DNA of 64,000 bases from the NCBI GenBank assembly GCA_973895155.1, contig OZ316891.1, positions 14,136,001-14,200,000 on the forward strand, written 5' to 3'. Source of the stretch: Marsupella aquatica (Eukaryota; Marchantiophyta). The position numbers were made by a program, and so were the translations under genes. Shown piece by piece: positions 46,591 to 57,934 of the stretch. The notes under the pieces are model-generated. The model saw only the letters and a list, made by a program, of their open reading frames with translations, did not search any database and was not told the origin of the DNA. Each line of letters begins with the position of its first letter. The first letter of the stretch is position 1.

Positions 46591-48517
46591 ATGGATCCGT
46601 ATGGGCCTCCGCGCAAGAGGCCTAGAGCGGATGCAGCACCTGCGAATGGAAACGGTGTAAATGGGCACGCCGCTGCTCCAAGCGGGTCGAACGAGACGGA
46701 GTGTCGTCGATTTAACACGCCGGAAGGTTGTCCCTACGGAGATGGGTGCCGCTTCCGCCATGTTCTCGCTTCTTCGAGTGTCCCCGCTGCGCTGCCCGCC
46801 ATTCCACCTGCTGCAGCTCAACAGCCTCTGCCTCCTGGTGAGTTCCGTGCTATGAACCCGCTATGCTGGGCTTCCTACCTATCACTCTATCGTCTGTTCT
46901 TGTTCACAATGCTCAGTGGGTTGGGCCGGAACGATAGGTGAAGCCTTCGGCACGTGAGGCCGGCATATAACGTGGTGCATGGAGTTCCGCTGGGATCGGC
47001 CTTTCGGTGTTTGTTCTTTGCGTATTTGGTTGGGTCGACTGAGCAGGAAGCCCAAAGCAGGTCAAAGTACCCAATGGTGTCTTCGTCGGAAGCAATGGTC
47101 GTTAATGTGTCCTCTTTACAGACAAGAGCCCTTTAGCGTTCCTTTGGTGTTGTCACAGAGCAGGTCTACGATGATACTGCACTGGTGTTTGACGCTTCTG
47201 TTTCCTTGCTGATGAGGCATGGGGAGTGAAGGAGTCTGGTCGATAAAGCGAATTTGCTTGTTTTATTGGAGGCCGTCGCATTTGTCTTCTTGTGTTCTAA
47301 TGGTTGCAAAGAATCTGAAGTGGCTGCTGACCCCACTTGCAGAGAAGGAGTCACCCGGTGGATTGCAGTCTGCCTCGAGCAGGACGAAACCTTGCACCAA
47401 GTTCTTTAGGTGCGGCACTGTTTGTACTTTCACATTCGCCTGTTTACTGGCCCTCTGGGCAAGTAGGAGTTTTAATGGTATTCTGTAGCTAGTGGATGGA
47501 TCGGATCGCTTGACCAGCATTAAGCTGAGGTTGTGACTCCTTGAAATACTACGATAGCAAATGCCGCGTCTCTACCTACCAGTGAGACATCTTGTTAATG
47601 TTGATTTATTTTGCAGCACATCCGGATGCCCGTATGGTGAAGGTTGCCATTTCCTACACTTCGTGCCAGGCGGTGTTGGAGCTTTGGGCCTGTCTCCGCT
47701 TCCAAATTTGGGAAGCAGTTCCGGGTACGGATCTGGGTCTGGCCCTCGCAAAGTTATTGGAGGCGTTGGTCCTGCCGGCCTTGCTCCCCCTGTTTCACCA
47801 AGTGATCAGGGTGCCAATCTGGGGGGTTTTAAGACTCGTCTTTGCAACCGATTTGACACTCCCGAAGGTTGTCGTTTTGGTGAGAAGTGCCACTTTGCTC
47901 ACGGTGAGAAGGAGCTTCGGAAGTCTAATGGCGGTGGTGGCTCCGCCGATCGCGAACATGTGATGGATCTTTCCAGGGGTCGTGGTCCACCTTCCGCTAC
48001 TTCAGGCAGTCAGCAGCGTGGACAGAATGGTGGGAGCGTATTTTCCAACGAAGGACGAAGTTACGGTGGAGGGCGTGATGGTGGACGATCTTATGGTCTC
48101 AGGGAGCCTACCCCTCCCGGTCTGGCAGCTGCTGCATCATTTGGCGCCTCCTCTTCTGCTAAGATTAGTATCGAAGCTTCTTTGGCTGGTGCCATCATTG
48201 GGAAGGGTGGTGTGAACGCAAAACAGATTTGTCGTTTGACAGGAGCCAAGCTTTCCATCCGCGAACATGAGACAGACGCAACGTTGCGAAATGTGGAAAT
48301 GGAAGGATCTCTCGAACAGATCAAACAGGCGAGCCAAATGGTTCGCCAAGTGTTGATGCAGCGAGATAACGTTCCTGTCAAGCATGCAGGTTTTGGCTCT
48401 CACAATTTCAAAACTAAGATGTGTGAAAATTATGCTCAAGGGACTTGTACGTTTGGAGACAGGTGTCATTTTGCGCATGGTGCCCACGAGATGCGGGAGC
48501 ATACTTTGCGAGCTTGA
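46591..48517 (+). CDS. CCCH zinc-finger and KH-domain RNA-binding protein
   Basis: Three exons, 46591-46837, 47343-47409 and 47617-48517, in phase, 404 residues. Four CCCH fingers: about 37-57 (CRRFNTPEGCPYGDGCRFRH), 98-118, 181-203 (CNRFDTPEGCRFGEKCHFAH) and 370-393 (CENYAQGTCTFGDRCHFAH). One KH domain lies at about 286-354, with its GxxG loop in AIIGKGG. The N-terminus has an NLS-like PRKRPR, and a Gly/Ser/Arg-rich linker separates finger 3 from KH. This order matches plant CCCH/KH proteins such as Arabidopsis At3g12130 and At5g06770, which bind RNA and affect flowering and senescence. The second finger is split by the 47410-47616 intron. The ATG chosen is the first in frame. No damage seen. 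Confidence 0.93.
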
Positions 48518-51329
48518 CAGCCTGAAGAATTGTGATTGCAGGTAATCGGGTGGGCTAGCAAAGTGATGGATGTAATTATAAGATGCGTAACTAAGAAATA
48601 CCTGGCAATATTTTTTTGTCAAGCCTGCAGTTAAAAATTCTTTGATCCACAACAGTCTGGAAAATATTCAGTGGACTATGAGAGAGGAATCGGAATTGAT
48701 GAGGAGAACAAGGAGTATGGAATGTGTCAATTTCATCAAAGGAATCATGATGAAGAGTTGAGTGAAAGTGAAGGACGTGGATTACATGATCTCCATTTGA
48801 CGGGAAGATTCAAATGAACAGGTGACTGCTCATGATTGAAGAAAGCTGGATGATCGTCTCTGTCAAGAGGGGTTGAAAATTGTCTCTATGAACGGGATGG
48901 AAAGTGGATATTGGTTACTTCACTCTGCCAGGAGATACTGTAATTCCAATCCACGAGTGTAAAGGCAAATTATAAATTTGGGGTAGGGTGTTAGGTTCAT
49001 GAGAAAATACGTCACGTTTGGACGGGATAAAAATCCGTTAAAACACAGAATTTGTAATTTCTCTGGAGCTATAGAGTCAGAGACTTGAAATCTCGTAATG
49101 AGGTGATAATCAGCTGAACTTAATGTGTTTCACCGGGAAGAGATCTTTATCTGAATTTTGTCGCCAGCATTCCTCCTAGCTGAGAGGTTTTTTCGTGGGA
49201 AGCGGAAGAAGAGTATGGAGGCACTAGAAGACAAAATCCGAGTTGAGAAGTCGTTTTGCAAGGTGCTGTTGTTCTGTTGAGTGTAGTTAGCAGTTTCCTT
49301 TCTTACTGGTTTCATTTATTGTCCACCCAAACTAGGTAACCTTGTCAATGCAGCTTTTCGCTTTCTGGTTGAGCTTAGTATTCTTGCCGGAGAGTGTCAG
49401 AAGTCACTGGAATTAATTAAGGACATCGAGCAACCGGATAGAAGCTCCCTGATAAATGTAGCCATTTCGGCAGAGAATGAATTATGTAAGCAATCAGAGT
49501 TACCACTGGTAATGGACTGGAAATAAATTTTATTCTGTATTGAGCGAAATGTCCTTCTCTGAAATAAGTTGCAAAGTCGTCGCAACTCTAAAGTCTTCAA
49601 CTCTAAACCATCAAGAAATAATGATATCACGAATCGATGGAGCCGGTAATTTATGGAATACCCAACGATTAGTGGTAGTTTCCATTGCAGTCGAGATGCT
49701 CATGGAATCCATGGATTTGCATATGTCGTAGTAGTCATTGTGCTAATTTTTGTTTCTTCTGCAGATAACGTGTTGTTAGATTTTGTCATTAGCGTGACAG
49801 TCGGGTTATATTTTATTATGAGCTGGGCTGACTGAAAAGACTTTGTTAGACGATTGTCTCTTGGAGTCTAGGACATAGGTAAATGTATGTCTTTGCACAT
49901 CAGGTCTTGTGAGATCAGCTTAGAGCTCAGCCTTGGACTGATGTGTTTGAAGTCTGCAGTGTTTCCAGTTTTCATCAGAGAACAAACCAGCACCCTAGGA
50001 GTGAGTTTCAGTTCAGAGTCAGGCGGAAATAGTCACACTTAAGAACTGATCCTTGCAGTTCAACTTCTCCGCTCGAAACCGGCAGTGTTCCCTTTCGTAG
50101 TGTGAATTTGTCGAACATTAACGATTGTTATTCGGTTAACTTAGTTATTCTACGAGGTTTCTTGAGGAACCAGATGAGTACCAGAGGGCTCACTCTTTAG
50201 GTTGGAGATTGCTTTACAAATATTTGAAGAATGAATCTTTACACTAACCCAGTTGAGTCCGTTTATAACAGAGACAGGAAGTAACATTAATTGTAAGTAT
50301 GGATTCGGTGAGTGAGGGTTACTGCTGCGTGTGTTTGAGAGGAACTGAATGGAGGGTAGATCGACGTGGGCGTACCCGATGGCTATATTTTCTGGTTCAT
50401 TGAACACCGCTCGGTGCTCGATAGTTTATTGCTGACTTCTTGTTACCGGATGCTCAAGGGCTGAAGTACTGTAGCTGATTCATCGGTCCGTTTGGGTAGT
50501 TTCCTGCATAACAGCTTACTGAGTGTGGGGATCTGTAATAAAATGAAAAGATTGGCTTGTCGACATAAATTGAAGGCGTGGTTAATTCCAAAACTGAACA
50601 TAATCGTGAGGAGTGCCGTAGTTTTCTCTTGTTCAAGCCATTTGTTAATGTTGTCAGGTTTGGTCGTGATCAGCACGCTGGCTGTTTGTTGTCCACTCAA
50701 AGCTGATCTGCGATATATCAGGATTGCTGCCAGAAGAATTCCTGTGAAGTCTGTCATCTAGCAGCTGTCGGATGTAGGGCCCACTCTTCCCATGGTTCAT
50801 AGTTTTGCGTGCTTGGTTCCTCGCTCGTGGTTCGTGCGTCGGGGTTCTCCACAACATGTGCAAGAGCTATCCCGTCTGGTGATGGGGAGCAGCTCACAGT
50901 TAGGTCGATGGTAAGGAGTTTTTGGAATGAACGTTATCATATTATGGGATGTCTTGTGGGGGAAGTCTAAAAATCTGTCAACCGAACAATGTCCACTGTC
51001 AGTAGACAGAAATGGCGCGCTTCTTATTATAGCTTGCGGAAGTGCCCGACCTGCTTCATGGTAACTATATTAAAGAATGGGCGTGAGTGAGTCGATTCTA
51101 CTGAACGTTAACTAAATAAGAAGTTTGTACAGGACCGATGACGCGGCCGGTGCCCAGAGCGTGTCTTCGATAGCCAGGGGTGATGTCGGGTTTCCTAGAC
51201 CTCCACGTCCCCACGTCCTCTAGCAGAGAATGTGGATGGACTTTGTCCGGGGAGCTGTTTGTCACTTTTAATAGGGATGACTTGCAAAACCCATCGCGAG
51301 AGTCGAGAGTTCTACAAGGATGGGCTGTG
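48518..51329. other. 3' flank and intergenic region, no gene seen
   Basis: Probably begins with the CCCH gene's 3' untranslated region. All frames are short and unlike known proteins. No transposon ends recognised. Confidence 0.45.
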
Positions 51330-51760
51330 ACAGTGAACTCTCTGAGCCACCATCGGAAATCCAGCTGAGACGGATTGCAAAACCACAGTATTCAGACAGG
51401 ACTGGCAGAGGGTCACGAAGTCTGCCGTAGAAGCTCTTCGACAGTTACTCGCTTTGGAGGCTCGCTGAGCCAACACCGTTGGAACGGACATCTAGCTGCG
51501 ACGTATTTGCAAAACGACGGAATGCTGACACGCTTGGCAGAGGGTCACGCTCACGAGTCTTCTGCAGAAGGTCTCCAAGCAGCGACGAGATTTGGAGACT
51601 CAGCAGTGCAGTGAACTCTCTGAGCCACCATCAGAACGGAAATCTAGCTGAGACGCATTGCAAATCCGGTGCGTTCCCGACAAGATTGGCAGAGGGTCAC
51701 CAGTCTTCCGCAGAAGGTCTCCGATTATTGACGAGCTTTGGAGTCTCAGCTGCGCAATGG
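51330..51760 (+). repeat. Degenerate tandem repeat, 3 units of about 130-150 bp
   Basis: Units begin near 51333, 51460 and 51613. They share CTCTGAGCCACCATC, CTAGCTGAGACGCATTGCAAA, TTGGCAGAGGGTCAC and TTCNGCAGAAGGTCTCC. A frame of 168 codons (51479-51985) crosses part of them, but it lacks any family signature, so I leave it as a repeat. Confidence 0.7.
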
Positions 51761-51985
51761 CGTTGTGGTTCGCAGCTATGGCCGCACTCTAGACTGACTT
51801 CGTCGGACATGGCGATCCGTCACAAATGCTTACTTCGCTCGGCTCTGCTCTCTGACGTTGGTGTAACAGGATCCGCGACGGACGGACAGATTGCACTGCT
51901 CGCCAGATCGGCGGTGGAGGACTTGCCATTGGGCAGTAAGTTACTACTACTCTACTCACCCACCTTTGCACATCATCTTACATGA

Positions 51986-54900
51986 ACACGAATGTGACTA
52001 ATGCGATCTTGTTCACACTACAATTGCAACGTTTATTTATCACTGCGTGACACGTTATATGAGACTGTTTGCATCCACAACCTTTTTTTCTGTAGTGGCA
52101 ATTTTCCAAGGTTGGGGTCGTTTAGCAATGTTTTAAGGATTTTCCCATGTTTTTCCCCCTTCATTGGATATCTGTGATTCGGTTCCCGGTTTGGCACTTT
52201 TGCTTTTTGGCAGTGTGATATTTAATGTGATATTTAAGTTCATTACTATAATTACTATAATGACAACTTGTATTAATCCTTGATAATTATTTTATCGTCG
52301 CCTCAAGTACAGCTTGTGAATTAACTATCGTGGTGCATTCCACGCACATGTCAGAAGCGAGCCCATATTGCACTTGTGACAACACTTTAATACACTAATA
52401 AGGTCTATGAATATTTTAACTACTCTTAGTAAAAGTAGTGGAGAACTTTTATAATGCCCCAATCCAAATCTGGACTCTCCATTCCTTTACTATAAAGTAG
52501 TGGAAATTAAGAGAAACTCACCAAAGGCATTAAGTTTTAATGTCATGATAAGGCCCATGCTTTCACTGTAATGAAATGCTTTCGCGAGAATTGGTACATT
52601 TGGGTGCCCAGGTACGTCTGCTTTCTTTTACCTTTGTTTACTACTAGTGAAGGCACAAAATTTCAAGCTTCCCTCTAAATTCGACTTCCAACATTCTCTT
52701 CCCTATTCAAAGCAGAGTCTCTTCGAAATTGCCAAACAGACAAGTCTTTTCTTCATGTTCAAGAAAGGCGGTTGCCAAACAGACGTAAGTCTTTTCTTCA
52801 TGTTCAAGAAAGGCGGATTGAAAGAAACTGTGAATTGAAGTGGAAGGTGATTGAAGGTGGGGGATTGAAACCATTGAAAACTAAGACACATTTCCACGAA
52901 GCCTAGGGTCGTTTAGCAATGTTTTATGGAACACCAATGTGAGAAGAATAAACTGAACAATAGAGCTCACGCTGAACTCTTTCGTACCACAGGATGACTT
53001 TGCTCTATATGTAACAAGGCCTACCAAGTAAGGACAACAGTGATATTCAATCACTAACATAGCACTTCCAGCAAGGCTTGTTATCCCCCAATAGTAGCAC
53101 GATCCACTGCCATTTCTTGCGCACAGAAGGAGCCTCTAGCAACAGAGCAGATTGTCCCTGTTATAGAATTGTTAAGGGCTAATGTTTGTACTACCAAGAA
53201 ACAGATAACATGTCACGAAATGGTCTCCAAGATATAGCAGATACAAGAAAATAAATTCCTAAAGGGAAGCAATGAGAGTTTTTACCGTTTGTGTGGTTGT
53301 AAATGCATAGAAAGGTCCTATACAGCTATTGTTTAAGAGGACTGCCAGTCAACAATGTCACAATGTCTCTTTCTCATCTTGGAAGGTTGCCCCATTCGTT
53401 TGGTACTGAATCAATCCTGGTGCAGATGGACATTGCAAGGACTGCCAGGAGGAGGTGTTTCCTGATTTTGCAAGATCAGTGTCGCTGTCTCTTGGTACCA
53501 TAGATATGTTAATTTATTGAGTGGCAGACCCACGATAAATTGCTTTCATTTATCAAATTGGGAAGATAGAAAAGACATTGAAAGGAAAATTTTTGCAAGC
53601 AATGGGCTATTGGGCCAAACTCGAAATCGTCTTACTGAGTGGCATAAGGACAGTGAGGGATTCTCTATTACCAAAATGGGAAGGTGAAAACGACTTTGCA
53701 AGGAAATCCAAAGCAAGCATTGGAGTATTTGGTCAAGATGAAGTTCACGTCATCGTATGAATGAACCTCGTGCTCGATAAGTAGTGGTTGGAAAAAGGAG
53801 TTGGTGTAGGCCAAAGAGGGTTCAATTCCCTCTCTCCTTGCACTAAGACAGTTGTATGTGGGTTCCAATTTGAACATTATAATCCAAACAAATCCTAGAA
53901 ATGTGGAAAGGATTTGGAGGCCCTATGAGCTGGTAAGTGAAACATAAAATTGGCCAAAAGTAAGACGATCTAAATCCTTTGTATACTAACATCATCATAT
54001 TAAGGCCAAAGATAAAATGGGGTTATCCAGGTGAATAGTATTCTTCAGCAGAGCCTTAATGCAACGGGTGAGGCTATTTTATTGTTGGAATTTTTTATTG
54101 TTGCAAATGGAGTGACCTTTCAAGCTAAGACTTCTGCTTTTGTTTTTAACTTCCAACAGGGATAAATTGAGGGCTACCATTCCCCTTTCTAACTTCCAAG
54201 AGGGATAGAACCAAAAGCAGGACTCAGAGATGTTTGTGTACTTAAATGTGCAAAAATAATGCAAGGTTGCTATTTTATTGTACCTCTTGCTTACAGTCAT
54301 GGATACACACTATATACCCCTACTCATGTGATCAACTTTTCTATCTTGAAGAGCAAACGTTGCAAATGATGCAACAAGGATTAGGTTCTTGAAAAATGGT
54401 TTGCTTTGAAAAAACAGGGAGATGCTTTGAGCTGCCAAAACTTGGAGTCATGACGTTGTTGCAAGAGTTTAAAGCCCTCTATATGACATGCTTTGTGCAC
54501 ACCAAACCAATTTGCCTACCCGTGTATTATTTTCTTTGCCCACAATGACAAAGTTCCAAGAATTTTGCAAGGTCATGTCCAAGAGTAGTGGAAACCAAAT
54601 GTAAGAAACACTCTTTGAGCAAAACGACCTAACATTGAACCCTGAAATGCCCAGCTTATTTAACCCTATTAAATGCTTTGCCTCAAGCTGTGCTTTTGTT
54701 AAGAAATAAAATCCTATTAAAATTGCCTGTGTTTTGAACTTCAGACAGCCACACGGAGAGAAACTGGAAATATTATGTATTTCGAATCTCTCATCCAAAC
54801 AAGAGTTTCCATGGTGTATGCTTCTTGTGAATCAAACACAGATGAGCTAGACATCTAATTATAGAAATAAGATTTTAAGTAATTAGCCACTAAAGATGTT

Positions 54901-55620
54901 ACAATTGACAATACTGCCACAGTTTGTTTTGTATTTATGAATATACCATGGTATAGTATATGTATAACAAGTTCACCAATGTAACAAGAGAAACTATATA
55001 CTAAAACAATGACATATTTGTAAATATAATAAAAATAGTGATAATATTATAAAGTTAAATGGCAATGTACTTAGAAAATATTATATAATTATGATTAAAA
55101 ACTACTATTCTGGGCCTAGAGTCTGGGGGCCTAACTGAAGTTAATTGTGTGAACTCAATACCAGGAATGAGGTCGGGTGAGTCTATGAAAATGGTGAAGC
55201 GTCCACCCCTATCTAATTGAACAGGCACTCAGGCTAATACGTACTAGTCTAATGCGAGTTGAACTGGACAATCTATTAGTTGGATACTTCTGTCCTCAAG
55301 TGTTCTGACTTTTTATAATTTTATATGTAACGAAGGGGCAACCCCTTAGAGCTATAGTGGTGCTTGACTACATTGCGCTCTAGAACAACGAGCCTGAATG
55401 TGTTCATAGAAATGACCGAAAAAAATTGTCATATGTGATCATCTTATTGACATGTATAACATCTTTATCTTTCTTTTCATCCACAAAAACTTTGGTGGGT
55501 CCTAGTCAAGCTTTATCCCGTTTCACTCTAGAAACCTAGACTTCAAGTGTTATGGCCAATTAGCAGTAAGATTAAACATTGAGCCCAAATGGACTTAGGA
55601 GTTTGTTTTGACCATACCCA
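51986..55620. other. Intergenic, no gene seen
   Basis: AT-rich sequence. A 45-bp duplication lies at 52742-52831 (AAGTCTTTTCTTCATGTTCA, twice). The phrase GGTCGTTTAGCAATGTTTTA occurs near 52115 and 52907. Nothing else stands out. Confidence 0.45.
52742..52831 (+). repeat. Tandem duplication, 2 copies of 45 bp
   Basis: AAGTCTTTTCTTCATGTTCA followed by AGAAAGGCGG starts at 52742 and again at 52787. Confidence 0.85.
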
Positions 55621-55622
55621 TT

Positions 55623-55662
55623 AAAAAAAATAAAAATAAAATAAAAATAAAAATAAAAATAT
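55623..55662 (+). repeat. AAAAT-type microsatellite
   Basis: Run of A4-5T units. It lies close to the C-terminal side of the minus-strand retroelement fragment and could derive from such an element's tail. Confidence 0.7.
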
Positions 55663-55903
55663 ACACACTTTTTATATACAAAGGGATCAAACAGAGTACA
55701 AATGAACAAACAAAAGAGGGCCCAAGTGGACAAAACCAATCGAAAAAGAAGTGAGCAAAAGGGAACCACTAAACACCAAGAAAGAGGAACTAAAAGTAAG
55801 AAATGAACAATAGGGAACCCCTAAAAACCAAGAAAGAGAGAGAGACTAAAACTAACCCAAGCGGACCGAGGTCCTCATCATTCCTACCGATTGTGGCAAA
55901 AAG

Positions 55904-56581
55904 CTAATGGTCCACATCAAGAGTCAAAACTAGATCGGCAAGTGGGATTGGAACATCCTCAAGGGGAGCTAGCCGCTGCGGAGGCACACTAGCACCCACT
56001 GTAAGAGATCGACGATAGATGGCCCGAGCTTGAGCACGCTGTAAGGTGACTGAAATGCGTTGGCGAAAGTGCGTGGTCAAAATAGAAAGCGGGGGTCCGG
56101 TGGGACCCATTCGGCCATGAACATCCCGGGCAGCTTGCCGAAGAAGCCCATCAAACTGAGGATGAAGACGCCCAAATAGCTCCACAGCAAGGGGGAGGAA
56201 GCTGTCGGATGAAGCTCGTGCAGCATATTTGGCCTCCTTCGTTGTTGCCGCACGTGACGCTGCTGCCCCTGCCGTAGTTGCCGCTGTCCCAATGATGTCT
56301 TGGCGCAATGGGTTTGCCACCACAACATCTGCCAAAGTACGTTGACCCTCACGGACCATGGTAAGATCCACCCGTAACCGCTGTGATGGAGGACCAGGTA
56401 ACTCGAGTACCACCTCCCGCCGCACGCATACCAAAGAGCCAGAGAGAACCTGAGCAGTCGCATCTCGCACAGCGTCGTGAACAATAATGGTTTCACCTCC
56501 CAAACTGCACCGAAGAAGATGGACACCTGTGGCACCCATGGACTGAGTAACATGTTGCCTCACTTTACACCCAAAATTCAC
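55904..56581 (-). pseudogene. C-terminal fragment of a retroelement polyprotein (REL/PD-(D/E)XK-like region)
   Basis: A 225-codon frame with HDAVRDA near the start, then LRVDLTM and ADVVVANPL. An Ala-rich region with KEAKYAA follows, then SFLPLAVELFGRLHPQFDGLL. This order (HDAVRD, PD-like VDLT, DVVxNPL, FxPLAxExFG) is what I know from the tail after reverse transcriptase in some plant and algal non-LTR-type retroelements, where a restriction-like nuclease sits. No reverse transcriptase is found upstream (plus-strand side above 56582), so it is a 5'-truncated remnant. The identification rests on motif memory, not on a search. Confidence 0.5.
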
Positions 56582-57579
56582 ACTAACCGGCTACTTTGGA
56601 AAGACATTTCACTTTTAAGAAAAACTCCCCAAGTACTTTTCCCCACTTTTTTTTATAGTCTAACTTGAGACGAGCTGTGCTCAAAAAGCCATATTTGCTA
56701 TAGGAGTAGCCACGCTGCGCTGGGGCATTGTGGCCTGGCACAATTGGAAGGAATAGGCTCAAGGAAGAGGCAGAGTTCACTTGGGGTTTGGAAACTTCTG
56801 TCACAAGCACCTCATAAAAGGTACAAAAGACGGATGGTCTAATGGTCTCTCATAGAGCTAACCATACTTGTAATGCTCATGTCACATGTAGGGAGGGGAG
56901 GGGAGGGGAGAGCCCCCTCACAAAATTCCTAAAGTCCACATCCTAATAGAACATGTTTGTTCCCAAGCTAGTGAGCGCTCTCAAGGAACAAAAGTTCCTT
57001 CACTGTAAGTGTGTCCGGGGGAATAGTAGATGCAATGGTTATTGTGTTGACACATTCTATATAATTACTGGCAAAAGAAGTAAGAGTTGGGGTCTAGACT
57101 TCTAGAGTAAAACCTCTAGACTGTAACTTTAGATAAAGACAAAACTAATAAAGACAAAACCAAAAGTGAAGTGCATACCAAAAACAGAGATTGGGGGCAA
57201 AGATGAAAGGGAAACTGCATAAATTTTTTGCAAGACTTTTTTTTGTCTTATCTGTATTAATGTTCAAGCAATTGGAACTGGTAATCAGGATAGAAGAGCA
57301 TAAGTGGGACATACTGTTTGGATGTAGGCCACACAAGTGACTACAAGCATAGGTTGGTTTTACATAGCACATGTGATAAGGAATAATGTTTGGATGTGTA
57401 GGTAGCTTCATAGCTTATATAACAAATATCAACAGACTAGGCTCTGTTCCTTCACCCAACTTTGCATGGTCTAATATGTTATAGTTGGCATGCTATTAAT
57501 GCCTATATTTATGGCATATTTGGGTATGTCTAGGGGCCAGGTAGGGACATACACACAGCTATAGACTACTTCTACTGGG
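56582..57579. other. Intergenic, no gene seen
   Basis: Contains a GGGGA microsatellite at about 56890-56910 and a worn copy of the TCTAGAGT repeat core near 57100. Confidence 0.45.
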
Positions 57580-57584
57580 CAGAT

Positions 57585-57929
57585 TGTTAGGAATTACTCT
57601 TAGGTCTAGAGTTGCGATTGTACCATAGTTAAGGGTAACCCTAGTCGCAGACTTGGTTAGGTTAGTCATGCTGTGCACACTCTATAACCAAGCGGTGTTT
57701 GCTTGGAGAGTGGGAACTCAGGCTCATTGTTACAGAGCTAGTTGAGAGATAGAGAGAACTTGCGCTGTGGATGCTTGGTATGGCCGGTCGGCCTAGAGTG
57801 TAGTAAAGCTCATGTGTGTTCCCGTGGACGTAGCCTCATGAGGAGGTGAACCACATATCTCTCTTTGTCGACTCTTGTGTATTGGATGGTTCATGGGCTT
57901 GCCGTTGTGATTATCGTCTTTGCTCAACA
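57585..57929. mobile_element. Solo LTR (345 bp), same family as 7584-7941
   Basis: Starts TGTTAGGAATTACTC and ends GCTCAACA. The flanks CAGAT (57580-57584) and CATAT (57930-57934) differ at one base, as expected for an old 5-bp duplication. No internal region adjoins it. Confidence 0.8.
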
Positions 57930-57934
57930 CATAT

